Origin: Candidatus Woesearchaeota archaeon
GTDB lineage: Archaea; Nanobdellota; Nanobdellia; Woesearchaeales; ARS49
Assembly (NCBI GenBank): GCA_018302815.1
Contig: JAGVZE010000008.1
Span: forward strand, 60,526-124,525
DNA: 64,000 bases
Reading direction: 5' to 3'
The position numbers and the translations under genes are program-made. Positions 26,401 to 34,301 of this stretch are shown one piece after another; within the stretch, counting starts at the first letter, position 1; the number at the start of each line of letters is the position of its first letter. The notes under the pieces were generated by a model. It had not been told where the DNA came from. It saw nothing but the letters and a program-made list of their open reading frames with translations, and ran no database searches.

Positions 26401-29400
26401 GCAGATGGACAAGCGCCTCTGGACAGAACACCTCCAATACTAAGCGTTGTCACTTTATCTCCAACTATTGTAAAAACAGGAGCTAGCGTCCTTGTCAAAG
26501 CAGCAGTCACAGACACGGCATCAAGCGTTTCAACAGTAAGCGCGCAAGATATAACTGCAGGAGCACTACCAGTAACTCTAACTTTCTTATCCGGAAGCAA
26601 AAGCGCAGGACAAGTAGCAAATTTCCAAGGAACAATAATTTCAGCAGCGCCTGACGGCAACCACAATGTGCGCGTCAATGTGACTGACGTAGCACTTAAT
26701 GTGGGTTCAACCACTATTTCGCCAGGATTTTTCGTTGACAACACTGCTCCAGCAGCACCAACACTTCTGAGCTTGGCAAATACGGCGATTACTCAAGATA
26801 ACACTCCGACACTCGATTGGAGCGATGTATCTGATGTCAGCGGAGTACGCTACGATCTTCAAGTCTCAACAGACAACACCTTTGCAACAAGTACTTTAAG
26901 CCTGCAAGACCTTACAAATTCAGTACAAACAGTTTCACTTAACGATGGAATATATTATTGGAGAGTGCGCGCAAAAGACTCACTTGGAAACATCGGACCA
27001 TATAGTTCAGCATTCAGCTTCACAATAGATTTGTCTGCACCACCCGCGCCTCAACTACTATCTCCTGCAGGCAACTTACTAACAAACGATAACACTCCAA
27101 CACTCGACTGGACAGATGTAACTGATATATCCGGCGTCACATATACCCTGCAAGTTTCAACGAACGAAGAATTCACTAGCCTTGCGGTAAACCAACCAGG
27201 ACTTGCTGTCTCAACGGTAACTCCAGTGTTACCTGACGGAGTATATTACTGGCGCGTCACAGCAGTTGACGGCCTTGGCAACATCGGAACGCCAAGCTTG
27301 TCACGCAAGATAACAATTGATACAACATCACCAAGCGCGTCAACACTTGTCACACCAGTTAGCGCACAACTTTTGAGCACGAGCGAAGTACACTTTGACT
27401 GGTCAGACGCAGTTGATCCTGCACCAAGCAGCGAGGTATTGTACGACTTGCGCGTAGATAACAACGCGAATATGCTTTCACCTGAAGTATCTGTTCTTGA
27501 TCTTGTAGTGTCAGGACATACAACGACTCTTGCCGACGGAACGTATTACTGGCAGGTCCAATCAAAAGACAAAGCAACAAACGGTCCTATATCCAGCGCA
27601 GTTGGAACATTCACAGTTGATACTACTGCGCCGGTCATCCAATCTGCCGCAGCAACACCATCGCTTAACTTAGGCCAAGCACAAGTAACAATCCAAAAAA
27701 CAGTAACTGATGCAACAGGAGTTGCGAACGTCGTCGCACGAGTCCGAGGACCGTTACCATCAACTAATGTTGTAGCCACCGTTCCACTTTCACTTCTATC
27801 AGGAACCGCTCAAAACGGCAACTGGCAGGCAACAGCAACCATTGCTGCACCAATGGATGGCACTTACAGCGTAGAAGATACCGCAACAGACACTCTTGGA
27901 AATATAGTCGCGAAAACGGACGCGACACTCCAACTCGATCTCACACCACCAACTTTGATTGTAGTAAGTATTGAACCACAATTGGTAAATACAGGCCAAA
28001 ATGTACTTGTCACAGCAGCAGCATCAGATTCCGTCAGCGGCATATCTGGCGTTACTGCGCAAGACATCACAACAGGAGCTCCAACCATCACACTCATGTT
28101 TGTATCAGGAAGCACCGCAGCAGGACAAACAGCAACCTTCCAAGGAACAATAGTATCTGCAAGTCCCGAGGGTGGACATGACGTTCAAGTCACAGCGACT
28201 GATAATATGGCAAACCCCAACACTGTTGTTTCAACACCAGGATTTACCGTTGACACGACAGGTCCTGCGACGGTAACGCTGCTCTTGCCGACAAATAACG
28301 CCAAAACCAACGATAATACTCTAACATTTGACTGGACAGACTCCGAACCAGGAACTACATACAGAATTCAAATCTCAAGAGGAGCAGGATTCCAACCAAC
28401 AGAAATCGAAATAGACCAAAGCGGAATCAGCACATCAACTCTAACACTTGTGAACCCATTTAGCGACGGCGCATACTTCTGGAGAATACAAGCAATAGAC
28501 GGCACCGGAAATGCAGGAAGCTTTAGCGACGCGTCAACACTGCTTACGGATACCGTACAGCCAGGAGCGCCCGTACTTGTAAGTCCGGCAAGCGGTTCTG
28601 CAACTAATAATACTCGACCAACTTTTGATTGGAACGACGCACCTGACGCGGCAACGAGCAGCGGAGTGCTCTACGATTTCATAATAGACAACAACGCAGA
28701 CTTTTCATCCCCAGAGATCAGCGCGACAAGTCTTGCAACATCAGAATTCACACCGACGACGGATTTAGTTGAAGGGAAATTCTACTGGCAAGTCAAGTCA
28801 AAGGACGAAGCAGGGAACGATCCGCCGAATAGCGACGAAGGCACCAGCGATTATACCCCTCCTAGTGGTGCCACAAGTATGGAAAACGAGTTTGGCGAGG
28901 GTGATTCTTTAGAAATTCACACAATCGCAACGGACGAATTGAGCGGCGTCGACGAAGTTGTCGTGTTTATTGAAGAACTCACAACAGGAACTATAGTAGC
29001 TACGTTCCCAATGACACAAGATACTTTGACCTCACCTACATGGAGCGCAGATTACGACCTTACTAGTTTACCAGACGGAAACTATCTTGTCGATGTCCGA
29101 GCCAAAGATGGTGCAGGAAATGGCGGGCTTGTCGGACTCAAGGTTATCTCCCTTGACACCAGCGGACCGCAGATCAACACTATCGAACCGCCATCAATCG
29201 TACTCGAGGGCGAAGCCACAACGCTCCACATTAACACCGCTGATCCAAAAGGCACGAAGACCGTGGTTGTCACCGATATCGACACAGGAAAAGAATCAAT
29301 CGCAACAGTGGTATCAGATGGCCCTGCGAACGGAGAAACCAACTGGCAAGCGGTTCTTCAAATCGACGGACCGCCCGGAACGCACACTATTACTGTCACT

Positions 29401-32178
29401 GCAATAGACGCTCTAGGTAACCCCGCAACGATATCTTTTACTATAGAGGTAAAATCAAGCACGATCACTTCGTGTCCATTTTACATCCAACTTCCAGGAG
29501 CTTACGTCATCATTCCCGGCGTCCTCGACCAAGATTCAGCGGGGCCGTGTATTGACGTCGTAGACAATACTGGCGCGGTCAGTATCGCAGGCACGCCTGG
29601 CAGCGAAATCCACGTTAATAATCCTACTGGCAGTGCAATCGATGGAGGGACAGGTAATGAGTTGGAACTTGATAACATCATCAGTGTAAACCTGATTATT
29701 CCCCTCAATGGGGCTCTAATCAAAAGTCGTGGGACTGTGCAAATTACTAATAGCAATATCAGTGGAGAAAGTACTGGCGCCATACTGGACCTCATAGATG
29801 CTGATGTTGTAGTGAGCAACTCACAAATTACACAAAGCGGTTCAGGAGCAGCAGCGGCTACGACAGGGTCGACTGGAAGCATCACTGGATCTAGCATCGC
29901 AGCAGTAGGAGTAGCAATCGCAGCAGTTACAAGCGTATTCCAAATCACGGACACTACAATTGAGAGCGATACTGGTACTTTTGTCGAAGGTCAAGATAGC
30001 GATATCACTTTCACTGATGTTTCTTGGGGTAACAATGCGGGACAAATAACCTTGCAAGGAACCATCACAAGCGATTCAACCGGAACCACGAAAACCATAG
30101 GTCAGACTGAATTTTTCGTTGACGATGAAAAAATAGGAGTGAACTTCGTCGCACCAAACGTGGATACTTTTGATGTTTCAGGTGCAGTCGCAATCTTGTT
30201 CGGGCAAGGCACTAAAACCAACGCTGCAGTTGACACTGACGGCGATGGCACTGCTGACGCGCCTTGCGAAAATTCACCAACAGGACCAGGAACACCTGGT
30301 TGTTCAGTCGACCAAGTAGGTGCTGATGCAGTCCTCACTGAGGCATCACCTTTTGTCGTTCAGCCACGACAAGAAATCAAGCTCACTCTTTGCGGTGATG
30401 GCACTTTCGAAGGATTCACCGAACAATGCGATGATGGCAACACTGACAGTGAAGATGGATGCGCATCGGCATGTGATGAGGTTGAATCAGGGTACCTATG
30501 CACAACATCGGGCCAAGCATGCGAACCAGTTTGTGGTGATGGTTTAGTAAAAGGAGCAGAAGCTTGTGATGACAATAATGAAGCGAGCAGCGATGGCTGC
30601 AGCGCCTCATGCGGTGAAATAGAATCAGGATACACCTGTCCGCCTTTAGGAGGTCCCTGTGAGCCAACCTGTGGTGATACAATCGTGATATCTCCCGAAA
30701 CTTGCGATGACGGTAATGAAAATAATGATGATGGTTGCAGTGTAAGCTGTCAAGTTGAAGTTTTAGAATGCGGCAATGGCATAAGAATCGGAACTGAGCA
30801 ATGTGACGATGGTAATCCAAATTCCAACGACGGTTGCAGCAACACTTGCCAAATCGAGCAAGGCATTCCGATGACATTCTTGCCCGGTTCTTCAGTGACC
30901 GAAGACAGAGGGGACATGCATATTGGTGCTACTGTTGACATAATTAACAGCGGTGATGTGACTGCATCATTGACTTGGCTTGGCGACACTGCGTTCGGGT
31001 CAGCATATCCATACACGTTGGTCGTCCCAGAAGGAGGAGAGGTCACCTTACAGGTGTCTTACTCAGCAAACGATACATTCAAAGTAGATCCAATAACGGG
31101 TTACACGTATACCTTTGGACCAGGCAGTTACCGACTAGGATACACTGCATGGCCAAGTTGCTATGGGTGTGTGCCTGGCGTGATCAAGATGTTCACGTTC
31201 CAAAAAATTCCAGGAACACCAACAGCCACGGTCGAGAAGACAACTCATTATGTAACTGGTAGTGACGTGACGTCTGTATACACGCTGTACGGATCAGCAG
31301 TAATCACAATGTCAAAGCCCGGAAATGATGGAGATATAGTGTGTACAATTGAGGGCGAAGTGGAACTCAACTCGCACAATGGAATCCTACTGACCTCACG
31401 TGTGGTAGACACAGATGTGACGCCTACGCAGATAATGCCGGTGACACCAAGCTACTATGAAGTGTTAAGCGCAAGCGGTGAAGTACTCGCATCCGGAGGC
31501 ACTACAAATGCAACTGGAGCTCTAGACACAGGAGCAGCATTCTTCCTAGATAACAATGGAAGAGGCGCAAAGAACAACTGTGTGCTCACAATGAATCCGA
31601 ATTCGCAACCTGCGAAAGTACGAGTGACTATTAATGGCGTAAATATAACCAAGCAGTATGTGCCAGGACAGCGATTGACGTTCACCCTCAATAAGCGCAG
31701 CAACAAGTACTTCCCAGCCAACGAAAAAACACTTTTCGGCTCTGAACTCACAATATTCGAACCGGCAGAGATTCCAATGGAGTCGTTTATTGAGGTGCCT
31801 GTAGCATACTACACTGATGACCATTACTGGGATGTTGCCACAAGCTTCACCCCGCCTGAAGGCTGCACTGTACAGACTTCCACGCAATCTACCACAGTTG
31901 ATCAGTCAACAGGCGCTGCCATCTTCCCTATGCAATGCGGAGGAAGCAACTCAATCACAGGCCTTGCAGTCTCTGAGAACGCAAACGATCGTGCAAAGAC
32001 TGTTCACAATGCAAGAGACTGCACTAAGCCAGGATGCCCGCCACAAAGAGTTGAGAGTAATATTCCTGTGAAGAAATCAAATGACGGCAAGAGCAAGGGC
32101 AGAATCACCGGTGAAGTTGTCAGTACTGAACCAGTAGGGCTTTTGGACTGGTTGATTGACTGGTGGAACGACGAGTAA
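20470..32178 (+). CDS. Giant multidomain surface protein, 3,902 aa
   Basis: An exported protein with signal peptide (FFVLAFLLAPAVYA). Domains in order: right-handed parallel beta-helix (residues ~30-640, repeated N-x-I-x-x-N-x-I strands such as NNNITNNILMGG); Ig-like/cadherin-like repeats (from ~658, each starting near TTPPVI or PAAPTLLSP); a beta-propeller of SBBP-type repeats (~1371-1774, GNAYVAGY, GDVFVVGTS, GVYVTGSTDG); a second long run of about twelve Ig/FnIII-like repeats (~1776-2994); a second short beta-helix (~2998-3218); four DUF4215-like Cys-rich repeats (~3304-3464, EQCDDGNTDSEDGCA type); and a C-terminal beta-rich region. No transmembrane anchor is clear; it ends LLDWLIDWWNDE after an ITGEVVS segment. 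Likely a filamentous adhesin or attachment protein. GGGGAAATAA precedes the ATG. Confidence 0.9.
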   Translation: MQIPRRLTLFFVLAFLLAPAVYAQTAISSCQTISTPGIYQLQNDVSAPGSCMVINANNVVLDCLGRTINYSSTTYGAGITAQFRDNVTIQGCTVKQTNTAITADAAVKFVFTSNSKVLQNTLLSDSTNLYLQSSNGNLIDGNTISGTRKGIDLGGSNNVVINNDITSSTNEGIGVAGGGSTNNLIQNNVVRSVSLQAIKLSTAHGNRVNANTIYNNFSNDGVGISSGNDNNITNNILMGGGISLNGALRNRITGNIMNTRRGLDISGSNNNVFINNFANTTGSSIIIFNSQNNVFTDTTVETYVLTNNNAVSLSSSHNNTFVNLSAMSNRTTALSMDNSDNNTVLNGSLITKTETSGLGFRLSNANGNTISGVSTNRSYLLYSANNVISDNSFRSPQTESLVISGSTTTNNRIERNNMKGAWMVILLQDGVGNGNIITDNTIELANPHAFGQGIVVSSSNNIIDRNIITTDNGNAISLTAFYSNNNSLTGNVFIKAGANFGGHIIALGGSDNVFRDTRMQLVTTLESWLYEGSPERVLSNNQFINTSFESAHGSIIFPGTIDLPTLNPGQYVFLGLNELNISEGTATVRSSVVPFLNASARVTLNGVTNSAVEVDFEDDGTYQPCTAPQCTAVSYTGNTKVFDVASFTTYRLPLAGAGDTTPPVITSATITPGIVGGSAQITITKTVTDDTAVASVSAAVKNSTGALVATVPLSLSSGTAQSGTWTGTFTFTTQPDGTYTVTDTATDTSANFVTQVDGSVLLDRTAPITSIVSILPGAAKLTDTVTVTAATQDMTSGISGMTARDSTVGESPVAMTFLSGSTAAGASSTWQRTLSAQLPEGNHSIVVTSTDNAANTNSQTGIFNLDATAPDAPVTVEPLTATETNNPQLTFNWQPVGDTSGVSYTLQIAADAGFTNVLISEILLTEFFSPAAPLADGLYYWRVRAVDGVGNEGLYSAPESFLIDTAIPAAPTLVSPLESFTTNNAPVTFDWDDAIDPAPSSGVLYDLVVDNDQSFISPELEIGSLNVSQYTTPTFLPDGTYNWKVKSNDEAGNDPPSAPRTFTFDRNPSLIGQANLSALLLGGPSAQLTLNVSVSDSIGVNSVSLAVKGPTPATTTIGTATLTLISGTTQDGIWSGTFNFPSVPDGQYRVEVVATDQATNQVIKDVGAVTVDLTAPTFFVTSITPGFKGAGSTVTVQVSALDTLSGFANQNDVTTVDITSGLPATRTTFTGSLAANQVGTWTFSQPTAAPDGTHTERVSARDAANNTATNTGSFTVDANAPTIAVTHSPTTSITGPVTINASASDSNGIGQIKIYVDGVLKNTCTVSPCTFDSTYLLGLHTYYATATDVSGNEGRNPISGTKTFTVSNSLAWIRQYSLSTTSNLYTYANGVATDLLGNAYVAGYMQYSTTTAYIADGYVRKYDPNGVQLAQSTFTSTSPSGYPNSDRVFDVDTDGTSVYVVGITDGAFTGVTFSGLTNGFIRKYTNTLTTAPWTRQLVGSTLTGAVMGNVNRVDGVVIDTNGDVFVVGTSTTTTIPTKQIFMRKYDTNGVLQCQARLASGATTDLGVDIALDTTGVYVLGQTTGAFVGNTNAGLTDTVLIKFTKACGSGFVKQFGTTAADIAGGITAGPSGVYVTGSTDGALAGPSAGYTDVYVRKFDSNGNIIWTKQFGASYVDKAADIDLDAAGVTVVGSIGFGALPNQISAGSQDIFARKYDFNGNEVWTKQIGSTTTDTASGVADGSVYITGTTMGSMPGQTKLSTSKSEAFLVKIAEAVPDTTAPAAPVLLSPLTNDVTNDVTPTLDWTDVTDPSGVVYSLQVATDLAFSNIVVITTDIGTSTFTPTLVPGTYYWRVRAADGSGNVGLFSTPFTFTVDVPDTTPPVIVSATATPVIDGANVQLAISKTVSDDVAVASVTAAIKGPAPSTTTVGTVLLTRTSGTAKLGTWIGTFTFPSQALAPDGLYSVSDTATDTSSNSVTVADGQAPLDRTPPILSVVTLSPTIVKTGASVLVKAAVTDTASSVSTVSAQDITAGALPVTLTFLSGSKSAGQVANFQGTIISAAPDGNHNVRVNVTDVALNVGSTTISPGFFVDNTAPAAPTLLSLANTAITQDNTPTLDWSDVSDVSGVRYDLQVSTDNTFATSTLSLQDLTNSVQTVSLNDGIYYWRVRAKDSLGNIGPYSSAFSFTIDLSAPPAPQLLSPAGNLLTNDNTPTLDWTDVTDISGVTYTLQVSTNEEFTSLAVNQPGLAVSTVTPVLPDGVYYWRVTAVDGLGNIGTPSLSRKITIDTTSPSASTLVTPVSAQLLSTSEVHFDWSDAVDPAPSSEVLYDLRVDNNANMLSPEVSVLDLVVSGHTTTLADGTYYWQVQSKDKATNGPISSAVGTFTVDTTAPVIQSAAATPSLNLGQAQVTIQKTVTDATGVANVVARVRGPLPSTNVVATVPLSLLSGTAQNGNWQATATIAAPMDGTYSVEDTATDTLGNIVAKTDATLQLDLTPPTLIVVSIEPQLVNTGQNVLVTAAASDSVSGISGVTAQDITTGAPTITLMFVSGSTAAGQTATFQGTIVSASPEGGHDVQVTATDNMANPNTVVSTPGFTVDTTGPATVTLLLPTNNAKTNDNTLTFDWTDSEPGTTYRIQISRGAGFQPTEIEIDQSGISTSTLTLVNPFSDGAYFWRIQAIDGTGNAGSFSDASTLLTDTVQPGAPVLVSPASGSATNNTRPTFDWNDAPDAATSSGVLYDFIIDNNADFSSPEISATSLATSEFTPTTDLVEGKFYWQVKSKDEAGNDPPNSDEGTSDYTPPSGATSMENEFGEGDSLEIHTIATDELSGVDEVVVFIEELTTGTIVATFPMTQDTLTSPTWSADYDLTSLPDGNYLVDVRAKDGAGNGGLVGLKVISLDTSGPQINTIEPPSIVLEGEATTLHINTADPKGTKTVVVTDIDTGKESIATVVSDGPANGETNWQAVLQIDGPPGTHTITVTAIDALGNPATISFTIEVKSSTITSCPFYIQLPGAYVIIPGVLDQDSAGPCIDVVDNTGAVSIAGTPGSEIHVNNPTGSAIDGGTGNELELDNIISVNLIIPLNGALIKSRGTVQITNSNISGESTGAILDLIDADVVVSNSQITQSGSGAAAATTGSTGSITGSSIAAVGVAIAAVTSVFQITDTTIESDTGTFVEGQDSDITFTDVSWGNNAGQITLQGTITSDSTGTTKTIGQTEFFVDDEKIGVNFVAPNVDTFDVSGAVAILFGQGTKTNAAVDTDGDGTADAPCENSPTGPGTPGCSVDQVGADAVLTEASPFVVQPRQEIKLTLCGDGTFEGFTEQCDDGNTDSEDGCASACDEVESGYLCTTSGQACEPVCGDGLVKGAEACDDNNEASSDGCSASCGEIESGYTCPPLGGPCEPTCGDTIVISPETCDDGNENNDDGCSVSCQVEVLECGNGIRIGTEQCDDGNPNSNDGCSNTCQIEQGIPMTFLPGSSVTEDRGDMHIGATVDIINSGDVTASLTWLGDTAFGSAYPYTLVVPEGGEVTLQVSYSANDTFKVDPITGYTYTFGPGSYRLGYTAWPSCYGCVPGVIKMFTFQKIPGTPTATVEKTTHYVTGSDVTSVYTLYGSAVITMSKPGNDGDIVCTIEGEVELNSHNGILLTSRVVDTDVTPTQIMPVTPSYYEVLSASGEVLASGGTTNATGALDTGAAFFLDNNGRGAKNNCVLTMNPNSQPAKVRVTINGVNITKQYVPGQRLTFTLNKRSNKYFPANEKTLFGSELTIFEPAEIPMESFIEVPVAYYTDDHYWDVATSFTPPEGCTVQTSTQSTTVDQSTGAAIFPMQCGGSNSITGLAVSENANDRAKTVHNARDCTKPGCPPQRVESNIPVKKSNDGKSKGRITGEVVSTEPVGLLDWLIDWWNDE

Positions 32179-32288
32179 ATTTTCGGAATGTGCTTATCTT
32201 GATAGAAGCAAATAACCGCTCATTACAAATAAGCGCATGATCGTTCATATTCGGATTACTCCCACTGTACAATATACTTCATGGCGCT

Positions 32289-32492
32289 ATGAGCGGCGGC
32301 ATTTTTGGGATAGGTTTAATGCATATCTCATATGCTGTTTATCTTTTACTGCCAATTGCCGCAATTATCACTGGCGTGATCGCCATCAAAAGTAAACAAA
32401 CCCTTGGCTATGTGGGCCCTGCTCTTGGCATCATTAGCATCGCGCTCAGCATAGGTCCCGTGATTTTTCTGATGGCAGCAGGAGGACGCTAA
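32289..32492 (+). CDS. Small two-helix membrane protein
   Basis: A 67-residue protein with two hydrophobic helices (YAVYLLLPIAAIITGVIAI and GPALGIISIALSIGPVIFL) separated by a KSKQTLGY turn. This is the shape of DUF4190-like small membrane proteins. Alone between the giant gene and the AbrB gene. Function unknown. Confidence 0.6.
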   Translation: MSGGIFGIGLMHISYAVYLLLPIAAIITGVIAIKSKQTLGYVGPALGIISIALSIGPVIFLMAAGGR

Positions 32493-32635
32493 CGGATGTT
32501 CTCAATTCATCACTGATAGCATCGCCTTTTACCACGTCATAAACCTGTCTTTATGAATAGCATTTTCGTACCGTTTAAGAAGTTATTAGGATGAGATGTT
32601 TTCTAAGAGGGTGCGAAAGCGAAAGGTTTAAATAC

Positions 32636-32647
32636 AAGATTAATCTT
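32636..32647. promoter_or_regulatory. Palindromic operator before the AbrB gene
   Basis: AAGATTAATCTT is a perfect 12-base palindrome, and its left half recurs as ACAAGATT at 32652-32659. Both lie between the TTTAAATA box (32627-32634) and the ATG at 32674, the usual place for antitoxin autorepression by an AbrB-type protein. Confidence 0.55.
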
Positions 32648-32673
32648 ATTTACAAGATTGAGGTGTTTTTATT

Positions 32674-32925
32674 ATGGCTGAAACAATTGATATGGGAACG
32701 GTAAGTGCTCGCGGGCAGGTAGCGATTCCTGCTGAAATTCGCCAGAAGATGCATTTGAAAGAAGGAGAAAAAATACTTTTTGTGTTAGAAGGCGACTCGT
32801 TACTCGTGAAGAAAGTGAGCTCGCTGTCCTGGGAAGAGGTCACAATGCCCTTGCGTGAGGCAAAAAAGAAGATTCGTGAAGAAGATGTTTCTGAGCTTGT
32901 GCATCGTGTGCGCAAGCAACGATGA
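32674..32925 (+). CDS. AbrB/SpoVT-family antitoxin-like DNA-binding protein
   Basis: An 83-residue protein whose N-terminal ~48 residues are a swapped-hairpin AbrB domain (SARGQVAIPAEIRQKMHLKE, then FVLEGDSLLVKKV). The C-terminal 35 residues form a charged helix of the type that wraps a PIN toxin. The stop overlaps the start of a PIN-domain reading frame (ATGA), the normal antitoxin-toxin arrangement, but that toxin is broken. It presumably still represses its own promoter. Confidence 0.85.
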   Translation: MAETIDMGTVSARGQVAIPAEIRQKMHLKEGEKILFVLEGDSLLVKKVSSLSWEEVTMPLREAKKKIREEDVSELVHRVRKQR

Positions 32926-33130
32926 ATCGTGTTGTTCTTGATACGAATGTTTTAGTTTCAGCTACTTTTTGGACTGGCTATTCTTTTCGCGTTCTGAGAC
33001 TCGTTGCAAGCGGGAAGGCAAAGCCAATTATCTCGTGACTCAAGACAAGAAGCATATTCTTCCAATCAAAGAATTCAAAGGGACTAAAATTGTTACTCCG
33101 GAAGAATTTTTACGCTTAATGCCATCATAA
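32922..33130 (+). pseudogene. Truncated PIN-domain toxin (VapC-like, COG1569-type)
   Basis: The frame opens normally (MNRVVLDTNVLVSATFWTG, with the first PIN Asp) and runs to GKAKPIIS before a TGA at about 33037. In another frame the DNA immediately continues with the family's C-terminal part (NYLVTQDKKHILPIKEF, then FKGTKIVTPEEFLRLMPS, stop TAA at 33128-33130). Intact members are about 135-140 residues, so roughly 70 residues including the central acidic ligands are missing at a junction around 33025-33035, and the frame is shifted. The toxin cannot be an active nuclease, though the antitoxin before it is intact. Confidence 0.82.
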
Positions 33131-33224
33131 AACTGGCAGTTCTCATCTTAGCTACGTTTTTGACAGCATACAGTCAACACCCATTGAGCGCACACTTTTA
33201 TACTTTAGCTATGCATCTAATATT

Positions 33225-33542
33225 ATGGAATTCAATGAATTATTGGAATTTGTAACGGTTGAGAATAAAAGGCTCTCTGCCAAGTACAACGTGGAACCAG
33301 GACACGGAGTCCTTGCCCGCACTGTCAAACTAGGAGAAGAAGTCGGGGAATTATGCGCGGAAATACTCGCGCACCAGTCTTTGCAGCGCACTGAGAAATT
33401 AGAGAAAAGCTCCAACGATACGCTCAGTGAAGAACTCGCCGACGTTTTGATTACGACGCTGTTAGTCGCAGGGTCGTTAAATGTGGACGTAAAGACTGCT
33501 CTTCGTAAAAAAATGGAAAAGATAAATGCGAGATACCATTAA
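33225..33542 (+). CDS. MazG-like NTP pyrophosphohydrolase
   Basis: A 105-residue all-alpha NTP pyrophosphatase of the MazG/MazG-like group. The magnesium-binding pattern EExxE...ExxD is visible as GEEVGELCAEIL and EELADVLITTL. Such enzymes hydrolyse (d)NTPs to monophosphates in house-cleaning. CTTTTATACTTT near 33194-33205 is a likely TATA region for a leaderless mRNA. It converges with the coiled-coil genes across a GACGG-rich tract. Confidence 0.85.
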   Translation: MEFNELLEFVTVENKRLSAKYNVEPGHGVLARTVKLGEEVGELCAEILAHQSLQRTEKLEKSSNDTLSEELADVLITTLLVAGSLNVDVKTALRKKMEKINARYH

Positions 33543-33543
33543 T

Positions 33544-33669
33544 GACGGTAGGGCGGCACGAAGGCAGGTACGGCAAGACGGACGACGGCTGGACGGAAAG
33601 ACTGAGGTAGGACGGTAGGAAGGAGGACGGTGGGTTGTAGGAAGTTGACGGAAGCGGGCGGTACGGACG
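33544..33669. repeat. GACGG-rich degenerate tract 1
   Basis: About 125 bases on the plus strand consist of G, A and ACGG units with few T: seven GACGG pentamers plus TACGG and GGCGG variants, often as GTAGGACGG or GGACGGAAG. It fills the gap between two convergent genes. A tract of the same style and strand sense, sharing GTAGGACGG, lies at 57655-57775. Not a simple microsatellite, since the spacing of the units varies. No reading frame in it looks real. Confidence 0.8.
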
Positions 33670-33677
33670 TTATAGAA

Positions 33678-34073
33678 TTAATGAAGCCGGCCCAATCTCT
33701 CTTCGACTCTTGCGAGCTCTTGTTCTAGCATGTCAAGCTTGCTAAGTTTCTCTTGACGCTCCATTTTAATCGGCTGCTTTTGTGATTGTTTGATTGGTTG
33801 TTCTTCCTCTTCAACAGGCTCTTTAGCGCCCGGAAGCATCGGAGTCTTTCCAGGAACCTTAGGCATTTTGCCGCGCAGTTTCTTGTTCAAAACTAAAAGC
33901 TCATCAAAAACGCGCTTAAGCTCGGCAACGTATTGGAATTTCTGATCTTTTATGACTTTATACTGCTCGTACTTTCGCAGGCTATCAAGAACATTCTTCG
34001 AACTTAAAAGAAGCTCTTTTCGCAGTTCAACAGAATCCCTGATGCCGACAAAAAACAAGTCCTGCTCCATCAA
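33678..34073 (-). CDS. Coiled-coil protein A
   Basis: A 131-residue helical protein: a long helix (residues ~10-65), a Pro-rich linker (MPKVPGKTPMLPGAKEP), and a terminal coiled coil (LDMLEQELARVEERLGRLH). Last of three overlapping minus-strand genes with similar style; its start overlaps the stop of the preceding gene by 4 bases. Function unknown. Confidence 0.75.
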   Translation of the reverse strand: MMEQDLFFVGIRDSVELRKELLLSSKNVLDSLRKYEQYKVIKDQKFQYVAELKRVFDELLVLNKKLRGKMPKVPGKTPMLPGAKEPVEEEEQPIKQSQKQPIKMERQEKLSKLDMLEQELARVEERLGRLH

Positions 34074-34297
34074 ATCCCCGGTTCCATCAAAGTCCTATCA
34101 ATGCTTCCAATGCTTGATTCGACTTCCTCAAGCTCCTTTGCCCAAGTCGCAAGCTCCTGATCCTCCTGAGCCTTCATCTCGGCAATCTTGTCAAGCAAAA
34201 ACTTCGCCTGACGAACCTTCTCACGCATAAGAGTCATAATATCAACAATATCCTTATACTCATCGATTTTCACGAATACAGGAGCTTTTCCGTCCAT
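34070..34297 (-). CDS. Coiled-coil protein B
   Basis: A 75-residue protein (start MDGKAPVFVKIDEY at 34297; an upstream start overlapping the previous gene would add eight residues). It aligns with the C-terminal half of the preceding gene's product: F-V-x-[IV]-[DE]-[ED]-Y, then ~25 residues, then [ED]-x-x-L-x-x-W and [LE]-E-[ED]-V-E. The two are therefore paralogues of one short helical-hairpin module. They may form hetero-oligomers. Confidence 0.72.
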   Translation of the reverse strand: MDGKAPVFVKIDEYKDIVDIMTLMREKVRQAKFLLDKIAEMKAQEDQELATWAKELEEVESSIGSIDRTLMEPGI

Positions 34298-34301
34298 AGT
34301 A

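Noticed and set aside
29502..29954. Minus-strand frames within the giant surface gene (several of 60-195 codons)
   Set aside because: They are antisense shadows caused by the repetitive Thr/Ser/Ala-rich coding sequence.
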